A stretch of DNA of 64,000 nucleotides, from contig NZ_JABAGR010000002.1 of assembly GCF_012844235.1 (NCBI RefSeq), positions 1 through 64,000 of the forward strand, read 5' to 3'. Position numbers and translations under genes: made by a program. Origin of the DNA: Parafannyhessea umbonata (GTDB lineage: Bacteria; Actinomycetota; Coriobacteriia; Coriobacteriales; Atopobiaceae). Positions 51,605-60,206 of this stretch are shown here, piece after piece. Each line of letters starts with the position of its first letter. Positions within the stretch are counted from its first letter, which is position 1. Below the pieces are notes generated by a model. That model was not told the origin of the DNA and made no database searches. It was given only the letters and a program-made list of their open reading frames with translations.

Positions 51605-52912
51605 TTGAAGCGAAATAAGGCCCAAAAAGCTATAGCTGCCGCACTCTCCGCGACGCTAGTCTTCTCCGGCGCAGCCGTTCCTGCGCTCGCAACTCCCTCC
51701 AGCTCCGAGCTGAAGTCACAGCTGAGTGACGCCCAGGCGAAGCTGAACAGCCTATACGCTAAGGCGGAGCAGGCCTCCGAGGACCTGAACCAGACGAAGG
51801 TAGAGCTCGACCAGACGAACTCCAAGATCAACTCCCTTAACTCCGACATCGAGAAGACGCAGGCGGAGCTGAAGGAGAAGCAGGCCGTCCTGAGCAAGCG
51901 CGTTGCCGCGAACTACAAGTATGGCGACACCGACCTGCTGAGCATCCTGCTTGGCTCCGACTCGTTCGACACGCTTACGAGCAACATCGTGTACGCGAAC
52001 AAGGTGAGCGAGAAGGACTCCAACGCCATCAACGACGTCAAGACGCTCGAGAGCCAGCTGTCGTCCCAGAAGTCCGAGCTCGAGGAGCAGAAGGCCTCCC
52101 AGGAGAAGCTCGTGGCCGACAAGAAGGCCCAGAGCGAGGCCTTGAACGCGCAGTCCCAGAAGGCGCAGGACTACGTGAACAGCCTGAGCTCCGAGGTGCA
52201 GAAGGCGCTTGCCGAGGAGCAGGCGGCGCGTGAGGCCGCGGCGAAGAAGGCTGCCGAGGAGGCTGCCGCGAAGGCCCAGGCCAACGGCGGCGCGTACTAC
52301 ACGCCCGATAACAACGCGAGCACCCAAGGCAACGCAAACTCCAACAAGGGCAACTCCGATTCCGGCAAGAGCAACAACTCCGGTTCGAACTCGAGCAAGG
52401 GGAACACCAATTCCGGCACGAACTCGAACAAGGGCAACGGTGGCTCGGGCTCCAACGCGGGCGCCAGCTCGAACAAGGGCAACGGCAACGCGGGCGCCAG
52501 CTCGAACAAGGGCAACGGTGGCTCGAGCTCCAATGCGGGAGGCAGCTCGAACAAGGGCAGCTCCAGCGTCTCCGGCGCATGGCGCAACACCGTCATCGCG
52601 GCGGCGACGCGCATGGTCGGCGGCACCTACGTCTGGGGTGCCTCTGACCCCGGTTCCAAGACGTTCGACTGCTCGGGACTTACGAGCTATGCGTACGGCG
52701 TCGCGGGCATCGGCATCAGCCACAGCTCCGCGTCGCAGTCCTCGTTCTGCACGAAGCCGATCTCCCAGGCGGTGCCTGGCGACGTCGTCTGGCGTCCCGG
52801 CCACGTGGGCATCTACATTGGTGGAGGTGCCACGATTGAGGCGTTCTCGCCCAGCCAGGGCATCGGCTACGGCAGCGTGAGCAGCTTCTCCAGGTGCGGC
52901 TCGCCCGTGTAG
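51605..52912 (+). CDS. Secreted coiled-coil NlpC/P60 peptidoglycan hydrolase
   Basis: This 435-residue exported hydrolase is of the CwlO/RipA/PcsB type. The signal peptide ends GAAVPALA (about residue 30). Residues ~35-215 form a long coiled coil (LNSLYAKAEQASEDL, VELDQTNSKINSLNSDIEKT). An Ala/Glu stretch is followed by ~80 residues of SNKGNGGS-type repeats. The C-terminal NlpC/P60 domain has Cys356 (FDCSGLTSY) and His400 (PGHVGIYIGGG). Coiled-coil hydrolases of this kind are usually activated by FtsEX-like partners during division or growth. The start is TTG 51605. The linker repeats are in-frame and prone to length change. Confidence 0.93.
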   Translation: MKRNKAQKAIAAALSATLVFSGAAVPALATPSSSELKSQLSDAQAKLNSLYAKAEQASEDLNQTKVELDQTNSKINSLNSDIEKTQAELKEKQAVLSKRVAANYKYGDTDLLSILLGSDSFDTLTSNIVYANKVSEKDSNAINDVKTLESQLSSQKSELEEQKASQEKLVADKKAQSEALNAQSQKAQDYVNSLSSEVQKALAEEQAAREAAAKKAAEEAAAKAQANGGAYYTPDNNASTQGNANSNKGNSDSGKSNNSGSNSSKGNTNSGTNSNKGNGGSGSNAGASSNKGNGNAGASSNKGNGGSSSNAGGSSNKGSSSVSGAWRNTVIAAATRMVGGTYVWGASDPGSKTFDCSGLTSYAYGVAGIGISHSSASQSSFCTKPISQAVPGDVVWRPGHVGIYIGGGATIEAFSPSQGIGYGSVSSFSRCGSPV

Positions 52913-52947
52913 GCTGTGGGTCGGCATTAGAAAAACTTGTTTGAGAA

Positions 52948-52975
52948 GGGCGCGTCCAAGGGGCGTGCCCTTTTT
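52948..52975 (+). terminator. Intrinsic terminator
   Basis: GGGCGCG pairs with CGTGCCC (one G-T) around a 9-nt loop and is followed by TTTTT. It terminates the NlpC/P60 gene. Nothing else is recognisable in 52976-53124 apart from a TATAGC -10-like sequence near 53064. Confidence 0.88.
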
Positions 52976-53124
52976 CCTACGCGTGTAGAATTGCGTTCGC
53001 GGGCGACAACCTACCATTCGCGGATGGCGATACGGACATGTGTTCGCATACCGGGCGTTGGGGTATAGCTGAAACCATCCGCAACAGAGCGTGATGACAA
53101 AATCTCAACGTCCGAGGAGGAAAC

Positions 53125-54285
53125 ATGGCGAACAGGTTCGTTCTCAATGGCATCTCTTATCACGGTTCAGGGGCCATCAAGGAGATTCCGGGCGAGCTCA
53201 AGCGTCGCGGCTACGACCACGTCTTCGTGAGCTCTGATCCTGACCTCGTGAAGTTTGGCGTGACGTCCAAGGTGACGGACTTGCTGGACGAGGCGGGCAT
53301 CAAGTGGGACCTCTACGACGAGGTGAAGCCCAATCCCACGATCAAGAACGTTCAGGATGGCGTCGAGGCGTTCAAGAAGAGCGGCGCGAGCGCGATCGTG
53401 ACCATTGGTGGCGGCTCCGCGATGGACACGGCGAAGGCCATCGGCATCATCGCCAACAATCCCGAGTTTGCGGACGTCAAGAGCCTCGAGGGCGTTGCCG
53501 ACACGAAGAAGCACGCCGTCTTCACCATTGCGGTCCCGACGACGGCCGGCACGGCCGCCGAGGTCACCATCAACTACGTGATCACCGACCCGGAGAAGGA
53601 GCGCAAGTTTGTCTGCGTAGACACCAACGACATCCCCGACGTGGCGGTTGTCGACCCCGACATGATGGCATCCATGCCGGTTGGGCTTACCGCATCCACG
53701 GGCATGGATGCGCTCACGCACGCCATCGAGGGCTACACCACGAAGGGCGCGTGGGAGATGTCCGACATGTTCCACTACAAGGCCATCGAGATCATCAGCC
53801 ACAACCTGCGCGACGCCGTCCAGGAGGCCAAGGACAAGAAGCCTGGCCACGGTCGCGAGCAGATGGCGCTTGGCCAGTACATCGCGGGCATGGGCTTCTC
53901 GAACGTCGGCCTGGGCATCGACCACTCCATGGCGCACACGCTGTCTGCGCACTATGACACGCCGCACGGCGTCGCCTGCGCCATGCTGCTGCCCATCTCG
54001 ATGGAGTTCAACAAGCCGGTCGCCGCGCACAAGCAGGCTGGCGTCGCACGCGCCATGGGCGTGTACGAGGAGGGCATGACGGACGAGCAGGCTGCGGATG
54101 CCGCAATCGCCGCCGTTCGCAAGCTGGGCGAGGATGTCGGCATTCCCAAGACGTGCAAGGGCCTCGTCGAAGAGGATCTCGACCAGCTGGCGGCAGACGC
54201 TCTTGCCGATGCCTGCTACCCCGGCAATCCGCGTGAGGCGACCCCCGAACAGGTGAAGGACATGTTCCGCCAGATCATGGCGTAG
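53125..54285 (+). CDS. Iron-containing alcohol dehydrogenase, lactaldehyde reductase (FucO) type
   Basis: This group III metal-dependent dehydrogenase has 386 residues, the length of FucO. NAD binding is seen in TIGGGSAMDTAKAIG, and metal ligands are in GMDALTHAIEGY (Asp, His), GIDHSMAHTLSAHYDTPHG (two His). The region HYDTPHGVACAMLLP closely follows lactaldehyde reductase, but propanediol or other alcohol substrates cannot be excluded. The start is ATG 53125 after GAGGAGG. There is no fucose gene nearby, so a fermentative redox role is equally likely. Confidence 0.88.
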   Translation: MANRFVLNGISYHGSGAIKEIPGELKRRGYDHVFVSSDPDLVKFGVTSKVTDLLDEAGIKWDLYDEVKPNPTIKNVQDGVEAFKKSGASAIVTIGGGSAMDTAKAIGIIANNPEFADVKSLEGVADTKKHAVFTIAVPTTAGTAAEVTINYVITDPEKERKFVCVDTNDIPDVAVVDPDMMASMPVGLTASTGMDALTHAIEGYTTKGAWEMSDMFHYKAIEIISHNLRDAVQEAKDKKPGHGREQMALGQYIAGMGFSNVGLGIDHSMAHTLSAHYDTPHGVACAMLLPISMEFNKPVAAHKQAGVARAMGVYEEGMTDEQAADAAIAAVRKLGEDVGIPKTCKGLVEEDLDQLAADALADACYPGNPREATPEQVKDMFRQIMA

Positions 54286-54307
54286 ACTGTCGAGAAGAGG
54301 ACTTTAC

Positions 54308-54335
54308 GGGGCGGTGCCCATGCGGGCGCCGCCCC
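54308..54335 (+). terminator. Hairpin after the alcohol dehydrogenase
   Basis: GGGGCGGTGCCC pairs with GGGCGCCGCCCC (one T-G wobble) around a 4-nt loop. There is no T-run, so termination is likely but not proven. Confidence 0.5.
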
Positions 54336-54412
54336 GATGCTCCTCTCGAGGAGCGACGCGGCTTTTCTCGATCGACCCGACGGCAGGACGATGCAACGCG
54401 TGGGAGGTGACC

Positions 54413-55630
54413 GTGGCCGATAATCTGATTGACTACGCAAGGTGGCGCGGCGACCTTGACTTTGCCGAGCGACCCTTCAACGACGTGGACGCCCTGGTGC
54501 TAGCGACGTTGAGCTACATCGACCTCGTCGGCATCGTCCCGAACGAGGCGGCTGGCGGGACGGTCGGGGTAGGCGCTGCCCTGGGCGAGCTCCTGGAGCG
54601 CTCAGGGGGCGACGTCACGCCGTACGTGCGGTCACTTGCAACGATCGATGCGGGATACCTCAAGGCGGTTGCGGAAAGTCGTCGCTTCGGGCGTCTGAGA
54701 ATCGGACGGTACGTGGACGTGATGGACCACGATCGAGCCGTCCAGTTTGCCGCGGTCGAGGTACTGTTGCCGCCTGGGTCCGTGATGGGTTGCGAGGGAG
54801 GCGTTCGCTACGTGTCGTTTCGCGGCACGGACCTAACGCTTGCCGGCTGGCGAGAGGACTTCATGCTGAGCTTCGAGGTGACCGGTGCCCAGAGGCTTGC
54901 GGCGAACTACCTGAGCAGGGCCTTGGAGGCCTCTGCGACAGCGGGGGAGCCGCTTATGGCGGGCGGGCACTCCAAGGGCGGAAACCTGGTCTCGTATGCG
55001 GTCGCGGCTATGCCGAAGACGCTTGCGGACCACCTGCTTCGGTGCTACAGCTTCGATGGGCCCGGGCTTGATGGGCGCGTTGTCGAGCGCGACGCGCGCG
55101 ATGCCATCGGCGACAGGTTCGTGCGCTACCAGCCCGCGTATAGCGTCATAGGGCAATTGTTCGACCGGGCAGACGAGCCAAGGACGTATGTCGCAAGTAC
55201 GGGCTCGGGCATGCTCCAACACGATCCGCTCACGTGGAGGGTTCTTCCCTCTGGATTTGTGCTTACCGGCGGGCTCGACCCAGACGCCGCTGCGTTCGAT
55301 GCCGCCCTCGACGAGTGGATGGGGCCCGTGGACATGGGCGAGCGCGAGCGATTCACGAACGAGTTCTTCGACATCCTGTCCGCCGGTGGCCCGGAGCTTA
55401 CCGACGTGACGTCTCGCGAGGGGCTGCCGAAGGTGATGACCGCGGCAAACGGCGCAAGCGACCAGACGAAGCGCCTGGTATGGAAGCTCGTGGAGTGCGT
55501 GGTGGCAAAGCAGGCGGAAAGAACGTCAGACGTCGTCCGCAGGGCGTACGAGGGGGTCGTCCAGAGCGCGCGCAATGCGGCGAGCGGCCTTGCGGTGTCG
55601 CTTCCGCGCCGCCAGTCGCATGCTGAATAA
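54413..55630 (+). CDS. DUF2974 (Mbeg1-like) alpha/beta hydrolase
   Basis: This is a 405-residue DUF2974 protein. The start is GTG 54413, five bases after GGAGG; upstream in-frame starts lack support. Conserved N-terminal FNDVDALVLATLSYIDL is family-typical. The nucleophile elbow is GHSKGGNLVSY with Ser187, and VRYVSFRGTDLTLAGWREDF provides the oxyanion region. Mbeg1-like proteins are lipase-like esterases widespread in gut anaerobes; the substrate is unknown. It has no signal peptide, so it is cytoplasmic. Confidence 0.85.
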   Translation: MADNLIDYARWRGDLDFAERPFNDVDALVLATLSYIDLVGIVPNEAAGGTVGVGAALGELLERSGGDVTPYVRSLATIDAGYLKAVAESRRFGRLRIGRYVDVMDHDRAVQFAAVEVLLPPGSVMGCEGGVRYVSFRGTDLTLAGWREDFMLSFEVTGAQRLAANYLSRALEASATAGEPLMAGGHSKGGNLVSYAVAAMPKTLADHLLRCYSFDGPGLDGRVVERDARDAIGDRFVRYQPAYSVIGQLFDRADEPRTYVASTGSGMLQHDPLTWRVLPSGFVLTGGLDPDAAAFDAALDEWMGPVDMGERERFTNEFFDILSAGGPELTDVTSREGLPKVMTAANGASDQTKRLVWKLVECVVAKQAERTSDVVRRAYEGVVQSARNAASGLAVSLPRRQSHAE

Positions 55631-55704
55631 ACGTTGCCGTAACACACGGCATGCTTTATTGCGATAAAGTATTCTCCACGCAACGACTGTCGCGAGGAGC
55701 GCAC

Positions 55705-56007
55705 ATGACAGAGGAACAGACGCAGAGGCTGCGCGAGGAGGAGGACAGGCTGTTCGCAGCGTTCGGGTCGCTACGCGATGCGAACGAGGCGCGTGCCTTC
55801 CTGTTGGACGTGTGCAGTCCGAAGGAGATCGAGGACCTGGCCCAGAGGCTTCAGGTGGCCACGCTGCTCTCGGACGGCTGCTCTTACGTGGACGTGTCAC
55901 GCAAGACCGGCGCGTCCTCAACGACCGTGAGTCGCGTCTCGAAATGCCTCAACGGCGAGGTGGGCGGCTATCGTACCGTGTTGTCGCACCTGGAGGGCGG
56001 CGTCTAG
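55705..56007 (+). CDS. YerC/YecD family TrpR-related regulator
   Basis: This small DNA-binding protein of 100 residues has the pattern FLLDVCSPKEIEDLAQRLQV followed by a helix-turn-helix (SYVDVSRKTGASSTTVSRVSKCL), as in the YerC/YecD branch of the TrpR superfamily. The effector and targets are unknown. The start is ATG 55705 with GAGGAG at eight bases. It lies downstream of the DUF2974 gene by 74 bp. Confidence 0.88.
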   Translation: MTEEQTQRLREEEDRLFAAFGSLRDANEARAFLLDVCSPKEIEDLAQRLQVATLLSDGCSYVDVSRKTGASSTTVSRVSKCLNGEVGGYRTVLSHLEGGV

Positions 56008-56271
56008 GAACATGTGCCGCGCCTGCGTGTCAGGCAGGTGTCGTACTTGTAGAGTTTTTACCGAACTTGTCATCGTTCGTTCAGAATTACATACGATTTC
56101 GTGGCTCGTACCTGCGCATGTGCCTACATCCAGCGTTGCCACGTTCATCAAACGCAGCTCAATCGCAGCGGCCCCGTGACGCGAGCGCACGGGAGCCTCA
56201 TCGCAAGGTCCGCGACGGCCGCGCGTCGCCGCATGACACATGCCGCGAAGCGCGGTGAGAGGAGTCCGCAC
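56008..56271. other. Spacer upstream of the amino-acid importer
   Basis: No gene is supported. TTGTCA at 56067-56072 with AT-rich sequence (TACATACGAT) 15-20 bases downstream is a weak promoter candidate for the importer operon. The long 5' region has no recognised riboswitch. A strong GAGAGGAG ribosome-binding site precedes 56272. Confidence 0.35.
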
Positions 56272-57003
56272 ATGCCCAACAACATGATCGACATCGTTCA
56301 CTTGAACAAGTACTTCGGCGACCTGCACGTACTCAAGGACGTGAGCCTCTCCGTGCGCGAGGGCGAGAAGGTCGTGCTCATCGGGCCGTCCGGCTCCGGC
56401 AAGTCCACGCTCATCCGATCGATCAACTGGCTCGAGGAGCCCTCGAGCGGCGAGGTGCGCATCAACGGCGAGCTCATGACCAAGAAGAACCACCTCGAGA
56501 TCACGCGCAAGTACACGTCCATGGTGTTCCAGCAGTTCAACCTCTATCCCAACATGACGGTCATGGGCAACCTGACGCTGGCCCCCATAAAGCTGCAGAA
56601 GAAGACCCGCGAGGAGGCCGAGGCGGAGGCCATGCGCAGCCTGAAGAGGGTTGGCCTCGCGCACAAGGCTGACGAGTACCCGCAAAACCTCTCGGGCGGC
56701 CAGCAGCAGCGCGTCGCCATCGCGCGTGCGCTCTGCACCAAGCAGCCCATCATGCTGCTGGACGAGCCCACCTCCGCCCTCGACCCAGAGATGGTGAACG
56801 AGGTCCTGAACGTAATGGTCGAGCTCGCGCAGGAGAACATCACCATGATCTGCGTCACGCACGAGATGGGCTTTGCGCGCCAGGTGGCCGACCGCATCGT
56901 CTTCATGGAGGACGGCCAGATCCTGGAGGAGGGCACGCCCGAGCACTTCTTCACGCACCCCGACAACCCGCGCTGCCAGGCCTTCCTGGACAAGATTCTC
57001 TAG
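56272..57003 (+). CDS. Polar amino-acid ABC transporter ATPase (GlnQ-type)
   Basis: This ATPase of 243 residues has Walker [10 protein letters not shown], the Q-loop in [17 protein letters not shown], signature [15 protein letters not shown], Walker [17 protein letters not shown] and switch His in VTHEMGFAR. All are classic of the GlnQ/GltL/ArtP family. The start is ATG 56272; upstream in-frame sequence is not conserved. It heads a four-gene importer (ATPase, binding protein, two permeases). Confidence 0.93.
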   Translation: MPNNMIDIVHLNKYFGDLHVLKDVSLSVREGEKVVLIGPSGSGKSTLIRSINWLEEPSSGEVRINGELMTKKNHLEITRKYTSMVFQQFNLYPNMTVMGNLTLAPIKLQKKTREEAEAEAMRSLKRVGLAHKADEYPQNLSGGQQQRVAIARALCTKQPIMLLDEPTSALDPEMVNEVLNVMVELAQENITMICVTHEMGFARQVADRIVFMEDGQILEEGTPEHFFTHPDNPRCQAFLDKIL

Positions 57004-57011
57004 GAGGCACA

Positions 57012-57902
57012 ATGAGAAGAACGTACGATTCCTGGCAGTCGGCCCGTCCCCAGCTGACACGTCGGGGCTTCGTCTCGCTTGCCGGCGCCGCAATGATCGG
57101 CGTTGCCGGGGCGTCCGTCGTGGGGCTTGCCGGCTGCTCGTCTTCAGACGCGCCCTCTGCCGCGAGCGTCGACGCGATCCGTAGCAGAGGGCACCTCAAC
57201 TGCGGCGTCAAGACCGACGTCATAGGCTACGGCTACCAGGACACGGCCACCGGCAAGTTCCAGGGCATGGAGATCGACATCTGCTACGCCATCGCGGCGA
57301 AGGTGTTCGGCGTGTCGACGTCCGAGGCACGGCGCCGCGGCCTTGCCAGCTTCACGGGCGTCACGGCGAAGACCCGCGGCCCCCTCGTGGACTCCGGCCA
57401 GGTGGACCTCGTGTGCGCCACGTACACGATCACGCCAGAGCGCAAGAAGTCCTGGAACTTCTCGCCTGCGTACTACACGGATTCCATCGGCATGCTCGTG
57501 CTGAGGAGCTCCGGCATCAAGTCCGTGGCCGATCTCGACGGGCGCATCGTCGGCGTGGGCGAGGGCGCGGACACGATGAACCAGATCCAGCAGATGCTCA
57601 AGGACCAGGGGCATGGCGACTTCAGCGTGAGCTATCCGCAGTACCTGGACTATCCCACGCTCGCGGCGGCGCTCGCATCCGGCAACATCGACGTGTTCGC
57701 CATCGACCGCTCCATCATCCGCACGTACATGAACGACTCGAACGAGCTGCTCGAGCCGAGCCTGATCTTTGGCAAGCAGGAGTACGGCGTGTGCACCACC
57801 AAGTCCGCAACCGAGCTCACGAGTCTCGTCAGCGGCGTCGTGAAGGACCTGAAGGGGTCCGGTGCGATCGACCGGTGGGCCAAGAAGTACCGGCTCTTGT
57901 AG
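57012..57902 (+). CDS. Amino-acid ABC transporter substrate-binding lipoprotein
   Basis: This family 3 solute-binding protein has 296 residues. Its long leader has a twin-Arg-like LTRRGFVSLAGAAMIGVAG and a lipobox ending GLAGC, so it may be Tat-exported and lipidated. The mature part shows LNCGVKTDVIGYGYQD, FQGMEIDICYAIAAK (the GF-VDLa-like motif) and the LVCATYTITPERKKSWNFS region typical of Glu/Asp/Gln binders. The ligand is probably an acidic or amide amino acid, but this is inferred. It lies 8 bp from the ATPase gene. Confidence 0.9.
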   Translation: MRRTYDSWQSARPQLTRRGFVSLAGAAMIGVAGASVVGLAGCSSSDAPSAASVDAIRSRGHLNCGVKTDVIGYGYQDTATGKFQGMEIDICYAIAAKVFGVSTSEARRRGLASFTGVTAKTRGPLVDSGQVDLVCATYTITPERKKSWNFSPAYYTDSIGMLVLRSSGIKSVADLDGRIVGVGEGADTMNQIQQMLKDQGHGDFSVSYPQYLDYPTLAAALASGNIDVFAIDRSIIRTYMNDSNELLEPSLIFGKQEYGVCTTKSATELTSLVSGVVKDLKGSGAIDRWAKKYRLL

Positions 57903-57911
57903 GGAGGTCAC

Positions 57912-58649
57912 ATGGAACTCTTCAATCCCGAGCGCTGGGCCGCCACGCTCGCAAACACGGACCTGCTGTGGCAGGGCTTCCTCTTCACCATAGAGGTCTC
58001 GCTCGCGGGGCTTCTGGTCTCGCTTCTCGTCGGCACGCTGCTGGGCGTCTTCTCTACGACGCAGTCACGGGTGCTTCGCGGCATCTCCCGCGTCTACGTG
58101 GAGTTCTTCCAGAACACGCCCATCGTCGTGCAGGTGTTCTTCGTCTATACCGCCGGTCCCATGCTTCTCCAGGCGATCACTGGCGCGGAGCACGTCGTGC
58201 GCATCGCGCCGTTCGTGCTCGTCGTCATCTGCGTCGGCCTCTACCACGGCGCTTACGTCGCGGAGGTCATCCGCACCGGCATCGAGGCCATCCCGCGCGG
58301 GCAGATGGAGGGCGCGCAGTCGCAGGGATTCACGCGCGTGCAGGCCTATCGATACGTCATCCTGCCGCAGACGTTCAGGATCATCCTTCCGCCCCTTGCC
58401 AACCAGGCGCTCAACCTGGTGAAGAACACGTCCGTCCTCGCGCTCATCGCGGGCGGCGACCTCATGTACCAGGCGGACATCCTCGTGGCCGACAGCGGCT
58501 ACCTGCAGGGCTACATCGTGTGCTGCGCCATGTACTTCCTCATCTGCTTCCCCATAGCCATGCTCGTCACCTGGCTCGAGAAGCGTTCCCGCGCGCCGCG
58601 CAAGGCTCGCCGCACCGCAACCGCGGGCGCAACGGAAGCGGAGGTGTAG
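57912..58649 (+). CDS. Amino-acid ABC transporter permease 1
   Basis: This is a His/Glu/Gln/Arg/opine-type permease of 245 residues. LLWQGFLFTIEVSLAGLLVSLL is the first helix. The ATPase-contact loop is IEAIPRGQMEGAQSQGFTRVQAYRYVILPQTFR-like, with the conserved EGAQSQG segment. The C-terminal tail is basic and Ala/Thr-rich. The start is ATG 57912 after GGGAGG. It forms a heterodimer with the next gene product. Confidence 0.92.
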   Translation: MELFNPERWAATLANTDLLWQGFLFTIEVSLAGLLVSLLVGTLLGVFSTTQSRVLRGISRVYVEFFQNTPIVVQVFFVYTAGPMLLQAITGAEHVVRIAPFVLVVICVGLYHGAYVAEVIRTGIEAIPRGQMEGAQSQGFTRVQAYRYVILPQTFRIILPPLANQALNLVKNTSVLALIAGGDLMYQADILVADSGYLQGYIVCCAMYFLICFPIAMLVTWLEKRSRAPRKARRTATAGATEAEV

Positions 58650-58652
58650 CGC

Positions 58653-59300
58653 ATGGGAGTCTTTACCGCCAGCAACGTGGCCTTCATGCTGCAGGGCCTG
58701 CTGAACACCATCGTCATCTCCGCCGCGTCCATCGTGCTGTCCATCGCGTTCGGCACGCTGCTCGCCCTGACGAAGTCGTACTGCCGCGGTCGCTGGTCGT
58801 GGCTCAGGTGGCTCGTGACCGCCTACATCGAGCTCTTCCGCTGCACGCCCAACCTGCTGTGGATCCTCATCTTCCGCTTCACGGTGCAGGGCGACAACAT
58901 CCTCGTGTCCATCCTCACGTTCACGGTCTTCACCTCCGCCGTCATGGCCGAGATAGTCCGCGGTGGCCTGAACGCGCTGCCCAAGGGCCAGTTCGAGGCG
59001 GCGCAGTCCCAGGGCTTCGGGTTCGTGGACACCATGCGCCTCGTCGTGCTTCCCCAGGCGTTCAAGATGATCGTCCCCGCGCTGTTCAGCCAGTGCACGA
59101 CGGTCATCAAGGACACGTCCTACCTCCGCGGCATCGACGTCCACGAGTTCATGCGCAACTCCGCCGTAGTCATGGGGCAGGCGTCCACGCTTCCGCAGAT
59201 CCTCCTGCTGTACGGGTTCGTCCTTCTCACGTACTTCGTCCTCAACTTCGCGATATCGCTCGCGGTTCGCGCCTACCAGCGCAGGAGCGCCGCGGCATAG
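58653..59300 (+). CDS. Amino-acid ABC transporter permease 2
   Basis: This 215-residue partner permease has the contact loop NALPKGQFEAAQSQGFGFVD, parallel to EGAQSQG in permease 1. It is shorter, with about five helices. The start is ATG 58653, three bases after the previous stop codon. It completes the importer. Confidence 0.92.
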   Translation: MGVFTASNVAFMLQGLLNTIVISAASIVLSIAFGTLLALTKSYCRGRWSWLRWLVTAYIELFRCTPNLLWILIFRFTVQGDNILVSILTFTVFTSAVMAEIVRGGLNALPKGQFEAAQSQGFGFVDTMRLVVLPQAFKMIVPALFSQCTTVIKDTSYLRGIDVHEFMRNSAVVMGQASTLPQILLLYGFVLLTYFVLNFAISLAVRAYQRRSAAA

Positions 59301-59315
59301 CGTCCGGGCGCCGGC

Positions 59316-59325
59316 GGGCGAGAAG
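59316..59325 (+). repeat. Dispersed GGGCGAGAAG motif (non-coding example)
   Basis: This is one of 15 exact copies of this decamer in the window and the clearest one in an intergenic position (between permease 2 and the kinase-like gene). Others are at 11603, 20009(-), 23000, 23880(-), 27984(-), 29912(-), 33511, 39610(-), 44146, 47513, 50843(-), 56361, 59966 and 61016. Confidence 0.8.
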
Positions 59326-59371
59326 GACCGCCCCCCGCGCCCAGCATAGAAATCCAAACGAAAGGCCACTC

Positions 59372-60037
59372 ATGAGCGCAAGCGACCTCAGACACAGCAC
59401 AAGCGTCAACGGGTCCGCGGACCCGGACAGCCAGGAACCCATCGTCATCTCGATAGCGCGCGACTACGGGGCCGAGGGCCACGAGGTGGGCAAGCTGCTC
59501 AGCGTGATGCTGGGCATACCCCTCTACGACAACGAGCTCCTCGTGCGCTCGGCGCTGCGCATGGGGCTCGACGTCGACCAGCTGGCGGCGGTGGACGAGC
59601 GTCCGCAGCGCGGCCCCCTGGCGTTTCTGCCGGACAGCATGGACCAGCGCTCGGACGCGGACCGCGCGTTCCAGGCGATCCGTCAGGTGATCCTGGACCT
59701 GGGGAGCACGCAACCGTGCATCATCGAGGGACGCCTGTCCGACTACATCCTGCGACGCAACCCCAACCTCATTTCCGTGCTGGTCACGGCGCCGCTGGAC
59801 GTGCGCGTAGAGATCGTGCGCGCGAAGCGTGGCATGACCACGCACGACGCGAGCGCGTTCGTTCGCAAGCGCCAGCACGAGCGCGAGCGGTTCTACACGC
59901 GCTACAGCGGCGGAAGGTGGGACATGTACACCGACAAGGACCTGGTGGTGGACCGTTCCGTCTTCGGGCGAGAAGGAGCGGCGCAGATCATCGCGGCGGC
60001 GTACCGCCTGAAGGAGCACCAGCTGGGGAGGGACTAG
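59372..60037 (+). CDS. Cytidylate kinase-like family protein
   Basis: This 221-residue P-loop protein has IVISIARDYGAEGHEVGKLL and LGIPLYDNELLVRSAL, the typical opening of the cytidylate-kinase-like (AAA_26) family. PCIIEGRLSDYILRRNPNLI and VRAKRGMTTHDASAFVRKRQ follow in the lid region. These proteins are related to Cmk but usually are not the housekeeping enzyme; the substrate is unknown. The start is ATG 59372 after AAAGG. It is 71 bp from the importer operon and ends before a double hairpin. Confidence 0.85.
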   Translation: MSASDLRHSTSVNGSADPDSQEPIVISIARDYGAEGHEVGKLLSVMLGIPLYDNELLVRSALRMGLDVDQLAAVDERPQRGPLAFLPDSMDQRSDADRAFQAIRQVILDLGSTQPCIIEGRLSDYILRRNPNLISVLVTAPLDVRVEIVRAKRGMTTHDASAFVRKRQHERERFYTRYSGGRWDMYTDKDLVVDRSVFGREGAAQIIAAAYRLKEHQLGRD

Positions 60038-60078
60038 CCCCAGGGCCCCATGCCGGCGCTTGCGCAGGCGCGTTGTCG

Positions 60079-60147
60079 AACCGGGTGCGTCGTTACGGCG
60101 GCGCACCCGGTTTGTGCCCCACGCGCGTTCGCGTCGCGCGTGGGGCA
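60079..60147. terminator. Two consecutive strong hairpins
   Basis: The first (60079-60112) pairs AACCGGGTGCG with CGCACCCGGTT and ends TTTGT, so it is a likely intrinsic terminator. The second (60115-60147) is a perfect 13-bp stem, TGCCCCACGCGCG with its complement, around a 7-nt loop. Together they separate the kinase-like gene from addB. Confidence 0.7.
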
Positions 60148-60206
60148 ATAAATGTCCACTCGTCGCGTTACCATAGCTCTCAGCCAAAACCGACGGAAGG
60201 TCGACC

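Noticed and set aside
57413-59371. Upstream extension of the cytidylate-kinase-like gene
   Set aside because: The extension is a shadow of the two permease genes and lacks any conserved sequence. ATG 59372 has a ribosome-binding site and starts before the P-loop.
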